The notes under the pieces are model-generated. The model had not been told where the DNA came from and did no database searches. It saw only the letters and a list, made by a program, of their open reading frames with translations. A DNA stretch of 64,000 nt from an uncultured Prevotella sp. GTDB lineage: Bacteria > Bacteroidota > Bacteroidia > Bacteroidales > Bacteroidaceae. Of this stretch, positions 15,715 to 25,943 are shown piece by piece. Position 1 is the stretch's first letter; every line of letters starts with the position of its first letter. The position numbers and the translations under genes are program-made. The stretch spans positions 1-64,000 of the forward strand of contig CALUHC010000004.1 of the NCBI GenBank assembly GCA_944320355.1. Reading direction: 5' to 3'.

Positions 15715-16938
15715 ATGAAGAAAGTGTGCAGCTTCTGCGGAAGAAGCGACAGAGATGTGAAACTGCTCATAACCGGGCTTAGCGGCTACATCTGCGAGGA
15801 GTGCGCCGCGCAGGCATACGAGATAGTGAAGTCGGCCGGCGTGCTTGACAAGGAAAAGAAACCCGCCAAGACCGAGCTGAAGCAGATACCGAAGCCCACA
15901 GAGATAAAGGCATACCTGGATGAGTATGTGATAGGGCAGGACGAGGCCAAGCGCAACCTCGCCGTGGCTGTCTATAACCACTACAAGCGTCTGCAGCAGC
16001 CCGACGACCCGGGCGGCGTGGAGATAGAGAAGAGCAATATTATAATGGTGGGCAGCACCGGCACGGGCAAGACTCTGCTGGCCCGGACCATCGCGCGGTT
16101 GCTCGATGTGCCGTTCACCATCGTGGATGCCACGGTGTTCACCGAGGCCGGTTATGTTGGCGAAGACGTGGAGAGCATACTCTCCAGGCTGCTCCAGGTG
16201 GCCGACTTCGACGTCCCGGCGGCCGAGCGGGGCATCGTCTTCATAGACGAGATAGACAAGATAGCCCGCAAGAGCGACAACCCATCCATCACCCGCGACG
16301 TCAGCGGCGAGGGCGTTCAGCAGGGATTGCTCAAGCTTCTCGAAGGCACGGTGGTCAACGTTCCGCCCAAGGGCGGGCGCAAGCACCCCGACCAGGACTA
16401 TATCCATGTGGACACGCGCAACATTCTGTTCATCTGCGGAGGTGCTTTCGACGGCATAGAGCGCAAGATAGCCCAGCGGCTCAACACTCATGTGGTGGGC
16501 TACAACTCCGTGCAGAACGTGCGCAACATTGACAAGGAAGACCTCATGAAGTACATCCTGCCGCAAGACCTGAAGTCGTTCGGCCTGATACCAGAGATCA
16601 TCGGCCGCCTGCCGGTGCTCACTTACCTCACTCCGCTTGACCGCGAGGCTCTTGCCCGAATACTCACTGAGCCTAAAAACTCTATCGTAAAGCAATACGT
16701 GAAGCTGTTCGACATGGACGGAATCAAGCTGACTTTCACTGACGAGGCGTTGAAGCTGATAGTGGACAAGGCCGTGGAGTACAAGCTCGGCGCGCGCGGG
16801 CTCCGCTCGATAGTGGAGAGCATAATGATGGATGCCATGTTCGAGGTGCCGTCAACCGACGCCAAGTCGTTCGAGGTTACGCTCGATTACGCCACCAAGC
16901 AGCTCGACAAGTCGCATTTGCAGAAGTTAGCTTCTTGA
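15715..16938 (+). CDS. clpX: ATP-dependent unfoldase ClpX
   Basis: 407 residues. N-terminal zinc-binding domain with Cys5, Cys8, Cys27 and Cys30; AAA+ domain with Walker A GSTGTGKT (113-120), pore loop GYVGEDVES, Walker [11 protein letters not shown] and the sensor/arginine region [10 protein letters not shown]. It recognises tagged substrates and feeds them to ClpP. Organisation with clpP upstream is standard, and recQ follows 24 bases after. Confidence 0.97.
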   Translation: MKKVCSFCGRSDRDVKLLITGLSGYICEECAAQAYEIVKSAGVLDKEKKPAKTELKQIPKPTEIKAYLDEYVIGQDEAKRNLAVAVYNHYKRLQQPDDPGGVEIEKSNIIMVGSTGTGKTLLARTIARLLDVPFTIVDATVFTEAGYVGEDVESILSRLLQVADFDVPAAERGIVFIDEIDKIARKSDNPSITRDVSGEGVQQGLLKLLEGTVVNVPPKGGRKHPDQDYIHVDTRNILFICGGAFDGIERKIAQRLNTHVVGYNSVQNVRNIDKEDLMKYILPQDLKSFGLIPEIIGRLPVLTYLTPLDREALARILTEPKNSIVKQYVKLFDMDGIKLTFTDEALKLIVDKAVEYKLGARGLRSIVESIMMDAMFEVPSTDAKSFEVTLDYATKQLDKSHLQKLAS

Positions 16939-16962
16939 CACGATTATAATCCAATTCACGAT

Positions 16963-19149
16963 ATGACAGACAAGGTGAACCTTACAAGAGCGCTGAAGAA
17001 ATATTTCGGTTTTGACAAGTTCAAGGGCGATCAGGAGGCAATCATCCGCAACGTGCTTGCCGGCAACGACACATTCGTGCTCATGCCGACGGGCGGCGGC
17101 AAGTCGCTGTGCTACCAGCTGCCCTCGCTGCTCATGGACGGCACGGCGATAGTCATCTCGCCGCTCATCGCCCTGATGAAGAATCAGGTCGACGTGGTGA
17201 ACAGCCTGAGCGCAGAGCCGGGCCTGGCCCACTATCTCAACTCGTCGCAGAACAAGGCAGCCGTGGACCAGGTGAAGGAGGACATCCGTTCCGGGCGCAC
17301 CAAGCTGCTTTACGTCGCTCCCGAGTCGCTCACCAAGGAGGACAATGTCGACTTCCTCAAGACCGTCAAGATTTCGTTCTATGCCATCGACGAGGCTCAC
17401 TGCATATCGGAGTGGGGGCACGACTTCCGCCCGGAGTACAGGCGCATACGCCCCATTGTCAGCGAGATTGGGCAGGCTCCTGTGATAGCGCTCACGGCCA
17501 CCGCCACCGACAAGGTGCGCACGGACATAAAGAAAAGCCTCGGCATCGTCGACGCCAAGGAGTTCAAGAGCTCGTTCAACCGCCCCAACCTCTACTACGA
17601 GGTGCGCCCGAAGACAAAGGACGTGGACAAGGATATCATCAAGTTCATAAAGCAGCACACGGGCAAGAGCGGCATCATATACTGCCTGTCGCGCAAGAAG
17701 GTGGAGGAGCTGGCCGCCATTCTGCAGGCCAACGAGATAAAGGCCGCGCCATATCATGCCGGGCTCGACTCCGCCACGCGCTCCAAGACGCAGGACGCTT
17801 TCCTCATGGAGCAGATTGATGTCATTGTGGCCACCATTGCCTTCGGCATGGGAATAGACAAGCCCGACGTGCGCTTTGTCATCCACTACGACATACCCAA
17901 GAGCCTCGAAGGCTATTATCAGGAGACCGGGCGCGCCGGGCGCGATGGCGGAGAGGGCATCTGCATCGCCTTCTACTCGCACAAGGACCTGCAGAAGCTC
18001 GACAAGTTCATGGAGGGCAAGCCCGTGGCCGAGCAGGACATAGGCCGCCAGCTGTTGCAGGAGACGGCGGCATACGCCGAGACGTCCGTGTGCCGGCGCA
18101 AGATGTTGCTCCACTATTTCGGCGAGAATTATCCCAAGGACAACTGCGGCAATTGCGACAACTGCCTGCATCCGAAGAAGAAGATAGAGGCCGGGCGGCA
18201 GCTCCTCACGGCGTTGCAGGCCATTGCGGCTATCAAGGAGAACTTCCGTTCGGACTATGTGACGGACTTCATCATGGGGCGCGAGACCGACGAGATTGTC
18301 GCGCACAAGCACCACGAGCTGGAGGAGTTCGGCTCGGGCGAGGACGACAACGAGAAGATATGGAGCCCGCTCATACGCCAGGCGCTCATAGCCGGCTACC
18401 TGAAGAAGGACGTGGAGAACTACGGCCTGCTGAAGATAACCGCCGAGGGAAAGCGGTTCATGAAGAATCCCACGTCGTTCATGATAGTGGAGGACAACGA
18501 GTTCAATGACGATGACGACCTGCCCGGCGACGGCTCGGGAGCCGTGACGAGCGCGCTCGACCCGACGCTCAACGCCATGCTGCACGACCTGCGCAAGAAG
18601 GTGGCCAAGAAAATGGAACGCCCGCCATACGTGATATTCCAGGATGTGTCGCTCGAACAGATGGCCACCGACTTCCCCGTCACGCTCGAAGAGCTGAAGA
18701 ACATACAGGGAGTGGGCGAGGGCAAGATAAAGCAGCCATACGCAAAGGAGTTCGTCAACCTCATAAAGCGTTATTGCAAGGAGAACGAAATAGAGCGGCA
18801 GGTGGATATGCGCGTGCGCACCGTGGCCAAGAAGTCAATGCTGAAGGTGAGCATCATACAGAGCATTGACCGCCAGATAGACCTCGACGACATCGCCCTT
18901 GCCAAGGGAATCGACTTCAGCGAGATGCTCGACGAGGTGGAGGCCATAGTCTATTCCGGCACGAAGATAAACATAGACTATTTCCTGGAGGAGGTGATGG
19001 ACGAGGACCACGTGGACGACATCTACGAATACTTCAAGGAATCGGAGACCGACGACCTTGAGACGGCCATGCGCGAGCTTGGCCCCGACTATACAGAAGA
19101 CGAGATACGGCTGGTGCGCATCAAGTTCATCTCCGACATGGCCAACTGA
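16963..19149 (+). CDS. recQ: ATP-dependent DNA helicase RecQ
   Basis: 728 residues, longer than the roughly 610 of E. coli RecQ because of an extended C-terminus. Motif I MPTGGGKSLCYQLP (41-54), DEAH box IDEAHCISEWGHDFRP, LTATAT, and GRAGRDG in the second helicase domain. The zinc-binding RQC part has CRRKMLLHYFGE with CGNCDNC, and an HRDC-like region (ATDFPVTLEELKNIQGVGEGK) follows. It unwinds recombination intermediates. The short gap after clpX suggests read-through from the clp promoter. Confidence 0.95.
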   Translation: MTDKVNLTRALKKYFGFDKFKGDQEAIIRNVLAGNDTFVLMPTGGGKSLCYQLPSLLMDGTAIVISPLIALMKNQVDVVNSLSAEPGLAHYLNSSQNKAAVDQVKEDIRSGRTKLLYVAPESLTKEDNVDFLKTVKISFYAIDEAHCISEWGHDFRPEYRRIRPIVSEIGQAPVIALTATATDKVRTDIKKSLGIVDAKEFKSSFNRPNLYYEVRPKTKDVDKDIIKFIKQHTGKSGIIYCLSRKKVEELAAILQANEIKAAPYHAGLDSATRSKTQDAFLMEQIDVIVATIAFGMGIDKPDVRFVIHYDIPKSLEGYYQETGRAGRDGGEGICIAFYSHKDLQKLDKFMEGKPVAEQDIGRQLLQETAAYAETSVCRRKMLLHYFGENYPKDNCGNCDNCLHPKKKIEAGRQLLTALQAIAAIKENFRSDYVTDFIMGRETDEIVAHKHHELEEFGSGEDDNEKIWSPLIRQALIAGYLKKDVENYGLLKITAEGKRFMKNPTSFMIVEDNEFNDDDDLPGDGSGAVTSALDPTLNAMLHDLRKKVAKKMERPPYVIFQDVSLEQMATDFPVTLEELKNIQGVGEGKIKQPYAKEFVNLIKRYCKENEIERQVDMRVRTVAKKSMLKVSIIQSIDRQIDLDDIALAKGIDFSEMLDEVEAIVYSGTKINIDYFLEEVMDEDHVDDIYEYFKESETDDLETAMRELGPDYTEDEIRLVRIKFISDMAN

Positions 19150-19214
19150 CCTTGTGCCCTGATGCGGCCCGGCATTGTGGGGCAGGGGGCATGGAGAGGG
19201 CGTGATATGCAATT

Positions 19215-19256
19215 CCGCGCCGGCATGGCTATATGCGAGTGGCCATGCCGGCGCGG
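19215..19256. terminator. hairpin between recQ and the acetyltransferase gene
   Basis: 15-base perfect arms CCGCGCCGGCATGGC (19215-19229) and GCCATGCCGGCGCGG (19242-19256) with a 12-base loop, between convergent genes. No clear U-run. Confidence 0.55.
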
Positions 19257-19322
19257 TTCGTCTCGTCAGGTGCGGGCGCGCTTGGTTGCCGCCCGGTGGT
19301 GGCTCTTCCGCTTTGCTTCCGC

Positions 19323-19910
19323 TCATTCCGGTTCATGTGGGGCGTCGCCTTCCTCTATCTTGCGTATCACCCTGCACGGGTTGCCGGCAGCCAGCACATT
19401 GGTCGGTATGCTCTTTGTGACCACGCTTCCCGCGCCAATCACGGTGTTGTCGCCTATGGTCACGCCCGGCAGCACGCACACCTGCGCCCCTATCCACACG
19501 TTGTTGCCCACGGTTATCGGGCGGGCGTACTCCAGGCCGCGGTTGCGCCGCTCGCTGTCGAGCGGGTGGCCGGCGGTGTAGAAGCCGCATCCGGGGGCTA
19601 TGAACACGTTGTCGCCGAATGTCACCATAGCCCCGTCGAGTATCACGCAGTTCATGTTCATAAAGAAGTTCTCACCTATGCGGATGTTGTATCCGTAGTC
19701 GCAGAAGAACGGCGAGATGATGGTGAAGGCCTTGCCCGTCTTGCCCAGCAGCCTGCGCAGCAGTGCCTCGCGTTCCGCCGTCTGCGACGGGCGCAGCAGG
19801 TTCAGCTCGTAGGTCATGTCGGCGCACGCCTCGCGCTCGCGCAACAGCTCCTCGTCGTAGTTGGCGTCATACAGCAGCCCCTCGCGTGCTTTTTCCTTTT
19901 CGCTTTTCAT
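19323..19910 (-). CDS. sugar O-acetyltransferase, LacA/maltose acetyltransferase family
   Basis: 195 residues with a left-handed beta-helix made of hexapeptide repeats, visible as IGENFFMNMNCVILDGAMVTFGD and VGNNVWIGAQVCVLPGVTIGDNTVIGAGSVVTKSIP, preceded by the N-terminal helical Mac domain (REGLLYDANYDEELLRER). The family transfers acetyl from acetyl-CoA to sugars such as maltose or galactosides. FYTAGHPLD holds the usual active-site His. It is a single gene between recQ and guaB with a promoter inside an upstream repeat, so it looks like an accessory insertion in a conserved gene order. Confidence 0.93.
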   Translation of the reverse strand: MKSEKEKAREGLLYDANYDEELLREREACADMTYELNLLRPSQTAEREALLRRLLGKTGKAFTIISPFFCDYGYNIRIGENFFMNMNCVILDGAMVTFGDNVFIAPGCGFYTAGHPLDSERRNRGLEYARPITVGNNVWIGAQVCVLPGVTIGDNTVIGAGSVVTKSIPTNVLAAGNPCRVIRKIEEGDAPHEPE

Positions 19911-19972
19911 ACCCTTTCTCTTTTAATGGATGTCCGCAAGCTGCCGGCTCAAAGCTTGCGTCTCCCAGCCTT

Positions 19973-20049
19973 GTGCAAAGGCAATGCCAGCGAGCGGCAA
20001 GAGAGTTTGCTCTCATTTGCCCGAGCGCAGCTTGACTTATGCAAAGATA
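19973..20049 (-). promoter_or_regulatory. promoter-bearing repeat upstream of the acetyltransferase
   Basis: Read on the minus strand: TATCTTTG (20049-20042), then CATAAGTCAAGCTGCGCTCG, GGCAAATGAGAGCAAACTCTC, TTGCCGCTCGCTGGCATTGC and CTTTGCAC. The same order (TATCTTTGCAGAAGATTAG, then CTGCGCTCGGCAAT) occurs upstream of the antiporter at 43430-43520. The -7 box is part of the repeat and lies about 130 bases before the start codon. Confidence 0.6.
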
Positions 20050-20140
20050 CGATTATTTTCGTTGACCGTCGCAGTTTGTCGCGGGAAAAATCCGTTAACA
20101 AACAGTAGCGTTCGTTAATTATCATACGTGAAAAGCCCTC

Positions 20141-20498
20141 CATAATTCGCGTTTTCGCGGCCGCAAGTCCTTTGGCGGCAAATAACGCGAAAACGGATGT
20201 GCAATCGTAATTCGCTGACAGACATGAGGGTTGTGGTAGATAGGCGATAACTGTGCAATAATCCGCACCCTAAAATTTGCCTGAAACTTGCCGAAAACTG
20301 CGATTTTTGACCGGAAACTGGCTGCGAAACGTGCCGTTTGGCCTCGCGATATGGCCAGTTCCGCCTTGCGATATGCGCCGTTTCGCATTCAGAAACGGCA
20401 CATTTGGGTACGCGACACATGACTTTTGTCAAGATATTTTACTTGACGGTGCTTTTCGTTTCTTGTTTCATCGATTTCGGAAATGTTAAAATTTAGGG
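20141..20498 (+). repeat. 355-358-base composite structured element, copy 2
   Basis: 358 bases, same parts and order as 12559-12915: GCGTTTTCGC...GCGAAAACG stem with an inner GCCGC/GCGGC hairpin, GTGCAAT, CTGTGCAATAAT, GCCGAAAACTGCG with a TTTTT run, the AACGTGCCGTT array (about 20325-20410), TTTCTTGTTTCATCGATTTC and ATGTTAAAATTTAGGG. Confidence 0.75.
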
Positions 20499-20546
20499 TC
20501 TAAATGGGTTTATAAGGAGTTCTTGCTCCGTTTTAATTTTCTATTT

Positions 20547-20756
20547 ATGAATGTCCGCATATTGCCAACTCGAAACGCATTGTCCCCTCCTTTTGCAAAG
20601 GAGGGGTAGGGGTGGTTTGTGGAATAAAGCCATAATCTATGATAGAACACATTGTGTATCAGCCTATCTTGACAAACCACCCCCGCCCCTCCTTTGCAAA
20701 AGGAGGGGACAAAGGAAACGCCTTTCAGACGAGTTTGGGTATATGCGGACATTCAT
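20547..20756. repeat. inverted repeat with ~75-85-base arms
   Basis: Arms 20547-20620 and 20672-20756 share ATGAATGTCCGCATAT, AAACTCG and the block CCCCTCCTTTTGCAAAGGAG followed by GGTGGTTTGT, inverted, around a 51-base centre. The outer part also occurs near 13104-13142. No coding sequence inside. With the composite element and the promoter repeat it accounts for most of 19911-20860. Confidence 0.7.
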
Positions 20757-20860
20757 TTTCTGTTTATACGGCTCGATATTGGCTGCCTCGTACCTCCGGT
20801 ACACCTTGAAGGACATTTCCGGCTGGGGCTATGGCACTCCGGCCATCCGCGCCATTTTTT

Positions 20861-21124
20861 GACAACTCAATGGGCATTGGCTCTGTCGAGGCTTCCGATG
20901 ATAGCATGGCTGTAGAGGTCTCGGTTGGAAAGTTTGTGGTGACATCGGCCTCAGAGTCTATAGAAAACGTGACGGTATATTCGTTTTCTGGCTCTATGCC
21001 ACTAAGCCGTGCTGCCGGCTCGGCAAGGTTTGCTTGCGGCACAGAAGGCTTTGCCCCGGGAGTTTACGTGGTCAAGGTGGCTGTTGCAGGCGATACCGTG
21101 GCCCGAAAGTTTGTTGTTAAGCGA
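20861..21124 (+). pseudogene. orphan C-terminal tail resembling a T9SS sorting domain
   Basis: About 88 codons read MGIGSVEASDDSMAVEVSVG, then KFVVTSASESIENVTVYSFSG and GFAPGVYVVKVAVAGDTVARKFVVK, the pattern of the type A C-terminal signal of type IX secretion cargo: an xYSxxG strand, then PGVYVVKV, then a final KFVVK. There is no upstream body or signal peptide, and the frame runs on past the expected stop. A strong terminator follows at 21168. It looks like the 3' stub of a deleted secreted-protein gene. Confidence 0.6.
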
Positions 21125-21167
21125 TTTATGTCCGCTTGCTTTCGCGGACAGAGCATGGACAGAAAGA

Positions 21168-21218
21168 CCGCGCGGCAACCTTTCCGTATGGTTTGCCGCG
21201 CGGCTTTTCCTTTTTTTC
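21168..21218 (+). terminator. rho-independent terminator after the orphan tail
   Basis: Arms CCGCGCGGCAA (21168-21178) and TTGCCGCGCGG (21193-21203) followed by CTTTTCCTTTTTTTC. A classic stem plus U-run on the plus strand. Confidence 0.8.
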
Positions 21219-21248
21219 AGATACCTGTTTGTGGCATTCTTTCTTTCA

Positions 21249-21446
21249 TCCCAAATCAGTCATTAGAGGCCGATGTGATTTTGTCCTGTCGGTGTGCAGA
21301 TTGGCAGTCGCCTTTGTCGAAGGCGTAGCGGGCTACGTCGAGACAAAGGCGGCAGGCAAGATGCCGCCGACAGGGCGAAAGCACATGGAAAGCCGGGAAA
21401 AGAAGCGAAACATATCCCCGGCGGTCTAATGACCGATTTGGGTTCA
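21249..21446 (+). repeat. MITE-like structured repeat, copy 2
   Basis: About 198 bases. Left end ATCCCAAATCAGTCATTAGA is the inverted counterpart of the right end TCTAATGACCGATTTGGGTT. Inside are the two hairpins seen in copies 1 and 3. It lies between the orphan tail's terminator and the guaB promoter. The rest of 21131-21604 shows nothing else. Confidence 0.75.
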
Positions 21447-21568
21447 TTTCGCCCGATGGCAAACTTCGGTCGGGCGGCCGTTGCCCGTCAGCCCCTTAAA
21501 CCACACTAAATCGTGTTAACGGCCGAAGAATTTGGAATGACGATGCCGACTATGTGGGAAAAAATTAC

Positions 21569-21576
21569 TAAATTTG
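21569..21576 (+). promoter_or_regulatory. -7 promoter box for guaB
   Basis: TAAATTTG, matching TAnnTTTG, 28 bases before the guaB start. No TTTG at the usual -33 position. Confidence 0.55.
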
Positions 21577-21586
21577 CACGCAATAA

Positions 21587-23092
<1,506 letters not shown>

Positions 23093-23110
23093 ACAATCGC
23101 ACTGACGATA

Positions 23111-24535
23111 ATGAAGAAAGGAACACTCATTGCCGCGCTGCTCCTTGTGGGCGGCGCGGCATCTGCCCAGGACGACCCTACGGTGATGACCGTCAACGGG
23201 GTGCCTGTGGCGCGCTCTGAGTTTGAATATTCTTACAACAAGAACAACGCCGCAGGCGTGATTGACAAGAAGACGGTGGAGGAGTATGTGGACCTCTTTG
23301 TCAACTACAAGCTGAAGGTGGCCGCCGCCCTCGATGCCAAGCTCGACACGCTGACCTCTTTCAAGAAGGAGTTCGCGCAATACCGCGACCAGCAGATACG
23401 CCCGACGATGGTCACCGATGCCGACGTAGAGGCCGAGGCCCGCAAGGTTTACGACGACACGAAGCGCGCCATAGGCCCGAGGGGGCTGGTGCGACCGGCC
23501 CATATATTCCTCATGTTGGGGCAGAGGGCCACAGCCGAGGAGCAGGAGCGAGTGAAGCAGCGCATAGACTCCATCTATGCCGCGCTGAAGGGCGGTGCCG
23601 ACTTTGCCGACATGGCCAGGCGGCTCTCGCAGGACCAGGGCACGGCGGCCAACGGCGGGCTGTTGCCGTGGATAGGGCCGGGGCAGACGCTCAAGGAGTT
23701 TGAGGACAAGGCCTACGCCTTGAAGGACGGCGAGATGAGCGAGCCGTTTCTCTCGCCTGCAGGCTATCACATCATATTGATGAAAGGGCACAAGCAGCTG
23801 GAGCCTTACGACTCGCTGCGCTCCAACATACTCAGTTTCATAGAGAAGCGCAACGTGCGCGACCGCATAGCCAGCATGAAGCTCGACACCATCGTGGAGC
23901 AGTCGGGCGGAAAGCTGACGCGCGAGGAGGCAATGGAGCGCCGTGCCGACTCGCTCATGGCCGTCAACCCTGACTTGAAGAACCTTATACGCGAATATCA
24001 CGACGGGCTGCTGCTCTACGAGATAAGCAACCGCGCGGTGTGGGAGAAGGCCGCAAAGGACGAAGAAGGGCTTGAGGCTTTCTTCAAGAAGAACAAGAAG
24101 AAGTACGCATGGAGCGAGCCACGCTTCAAGGGCATGGCTTATCACGTGAAGGACGAAGCCGACGTGAAGGCCGTCAAGGACTGCGTGAAGAAGCTGAAGT
24201 TCACCGAATGGAACGAAGCCCTGCGCTCCACCTTCAATAGCGACTCTGTGTTGCGCATCAGGGTGGAGAAAGGCATTTTCAAGAAGGGCGACAACGGATT
24301 CATAGACAGTCTTGTCTTTGGCGTGGATATACCTGTAAAGCCAGTCGATGGCTATCCCATCGACGCCGTTTACGGCAAGATGCTGAAGAAGGGTCCCGAG
24401 GAATATACTGACGTGCGCGGCCTTGTCACCGCCGACTACCAGGACTTGCTCGAAAAGGAGTGGGTGGCCGAGCTCCGCAAGAAATATCCGGTGGTGGTGG
24501 ACGAGAAAGTGTTGAAGACAGTGAACAATCATTAA
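23111..24535 (+). CDS. periplasmic peptidyl-prolyl isomerase, parvulin type
   Basis: 474 residues with a signal peptide ending ASAQ (about 1-20) and a parvulin domain at about 128-235: RPAHIFLMLGQ, FADMARRLSQDQGTAANGG, GYHIILMKGHK. The C-terminal 220 residues may hold a second, degenerate domain. It starts 18 bases after guaB and ends 13 bases before the next PPIase gene. Together these probably fold and escort outer-membrane proteins. Confidence 0.88.
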   Translation: MKKGTLIAALLLVGGAASAQDDPTVMTVNGVPVARSEFEYSYNKNNAAGVIDKKTVEEYVDLFVNYKLKVAAALDAKLDTLTSFKKEFAQYRDQQIRPTMVTDADVEAEARKVYDDTKRAIGPRGLVRPAHIFLMLGQRATAEEQERVKQRIDSIYAALKGGADFADMARRLSQDQGTAANGGLLPWIGPGQTLKEFEDKAYALKDGEMSEPFLSPAGYHIILMKGHKQLEPYDSLRSNILSFIEKRNVRDRIASMKLDTIVEQSGGKLTREEAMERRADSLMAVNPDLKNLIREYHDGLLLYEISNRAVWEKAAKDEEGLEAFFKKNKKKYAWSEPRFKGMAYHVKDEADVKAVKDCVKKLKFTEWNEALRSTFNSDSVLRIRVEKGIFKKGDNGFIDSLVFGVDIPVKPVDGYPIDAVYGKMLKKGPEEYTDVRGLVTADYQDLLEKEWVAELRKKYPVVVDEKVLKTVNNH

Positions 24536-24548
24536 GCGACCAATATCG

Positions 24549-25943
24549 ATGGAACGAAAAGGTAAACTCTGTGCATTAATGGCGGCAGCCGGCGCGCTGT
24601 TGTCTGTGCCCTCAGTGGCCGCAGCGGCTCCTGCTCCCGCTGACAGTGTGGCCCGCAACGTGGTCGACGAGGTGATATGGGTGGTCGGCGATGAGCCGAT
24701 ACTCATGTCGGATGTCGAGGCAATGCGTATGCAGGCCGCGCAGGAAGGCACCAAGTGGGAAGGCGACCCGGACTGTGTCATACCCGAGCAGCTCGCCGTG
24801 CAGAAGCTGTTCCTGCACCAGGCGGCCATAGACAGTGTCGAGGTGACGGAGGCCGACGTGCAGTCGCAGGTGGACAACTACGTGGACTACTGGGTGCAGA
24901 TGGCCGGCTCGCGCGAGAAACTGGAGGAGTATAAGAAGCAGAGCATAAGCCAGATACGCAACGAGCTGCACGACGTTGTGCATGACCAGCTTACCACTCA
25001 GGAGATGCGCAAGAAGCTGGTGGAGAACATCAAGGTTACTCCGGCCGAGGTGCGCCGCTATTTCGGCAAGCTGCCACAGGACAGCATCCCCTTCGTTCCT
25101 ACCGAGGTAGAGGTGCAGATAATCACGCAGACACCTAAGGTGGAGCAGGAAGAGATAAACAGGGTGAAGGACGAGCTGCGCTCGTTTACCGACAGGGTGA
25201 ACTCCGGCGAGACTTCTTTTGCCACCTTGGCACGGCTCTATTCTGAGGACACCGGGTCGGCGCGTGCAGGCGGCGAGATAGACTATACAGGGCGCGGAAT
25301 GCTCGACCCCGCTTTCGCGAGCGTGGCTTTCGGCCTCACCGACCCCAAGAAGGTGTCGAAGATAGTGGAGTCTGAGTTCGGCTTCCATATCATCCAGCTT
25401 ATCGACAAGCGCGGTGACAAGATAAAGGTGCGCCACATATTGCTCAAGCCGCGCATATCGCAGACCTCTATTGACAACTCGTTGGCGCGGCTCGACTCCA
25501 TCCGGACGGACATTGTCAACGGGGTGTTCACGTTCGAGGCTGGCGCTACGGTGATATCAGACGACAAGGACACGCGCAACAACCATGGACTGATGGCAAA
25601 CGTGACGCAGAACACACGCACCTCGAAATTCCAGATGCAGGACCTGCCGCCGGAGGTGGCCAAGGTCGTGGACACCATGAAGGTGGGCGAGATTTCCGCT
25701 CCGTTCCAGATGATCAACTCCCGTGGCAAGACAGTTTGCGCCATCGTCAAGCTGAAGAACAGGGTGGAGGGCCACAAGGCGACCATCACTGAGGACTTTC
25801 AGGTGATGCAGGAACTGGTGCTCAACAAGCGCAAGGAGGAGGCCCTGCATGACTGGGTGGTGGACAAAATCAAGACAACATACGTAAGAGTGAACGACAG
25901 ATACAAGGACTGCAAGTTCGTTTATCAAGGTTGGATCAAATGA
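24549..25943 (+). CDS. SurA-like periplasmic chaperone / peptidyl-prolyl isomerase
   Basis: 464 residues. A signal peptide (Ala-rich, ending about residue 27) is followed by a SurA-type N-terminal domain (VDEVIWVVGDEPILMSDVEAMRMQ). The first parvulin domain is at about 178-280 (VEVQIITQTPK, FATLARLYSEDTGSARAGGEI, FGFHIIQLIDKRGD); a second begins RHILLKPRIS. SurA escorts beta-barrel proteins to the outer membrane. The stop overlaps the next start as ATGA, so translation is probably coupled to the OstA-like gene. Confidence 0.88.
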   Translation: MERKGKLCALMAAAGALLSVPSVAAAAPAPADSVARNVVDEVIWVVGDEPILMSDVEAMRMQAAQEGTKWEGDPDCVIPEQLAVQKLFLHQAAIDSVEVTEADVQSQVDNYVDYWVQMAGSREKLEEYKKQSISQIRNELHDVVHDQLTTQEMRKKLVENIKVTPAEVRRYFGKLPQDSIPFVPTEVEVQIITQTPKVEQEEINRVKDELRSFTDRVNSGETSFATLARLYSEDTGSARAGGEIDYTGRGMLDPAFASVAFGLTDPKKVSKIVESEFGFHIIQLIDKRGDKIKVRHILLKPRISQTSIDNSLARLDSIRTDIVNGVFTFEAGATVISDDKDTRNNHGLMANVTQNTRTSKFQMQDLPPEVAKVVDTMKVGEISAPFQMINSRGKTVCAIVKLKNRVEGHKATITEDFQVMQELVLNKRKEEALHDWVVDKIKTTYVRVNDRYKDCKFVYQGWIK

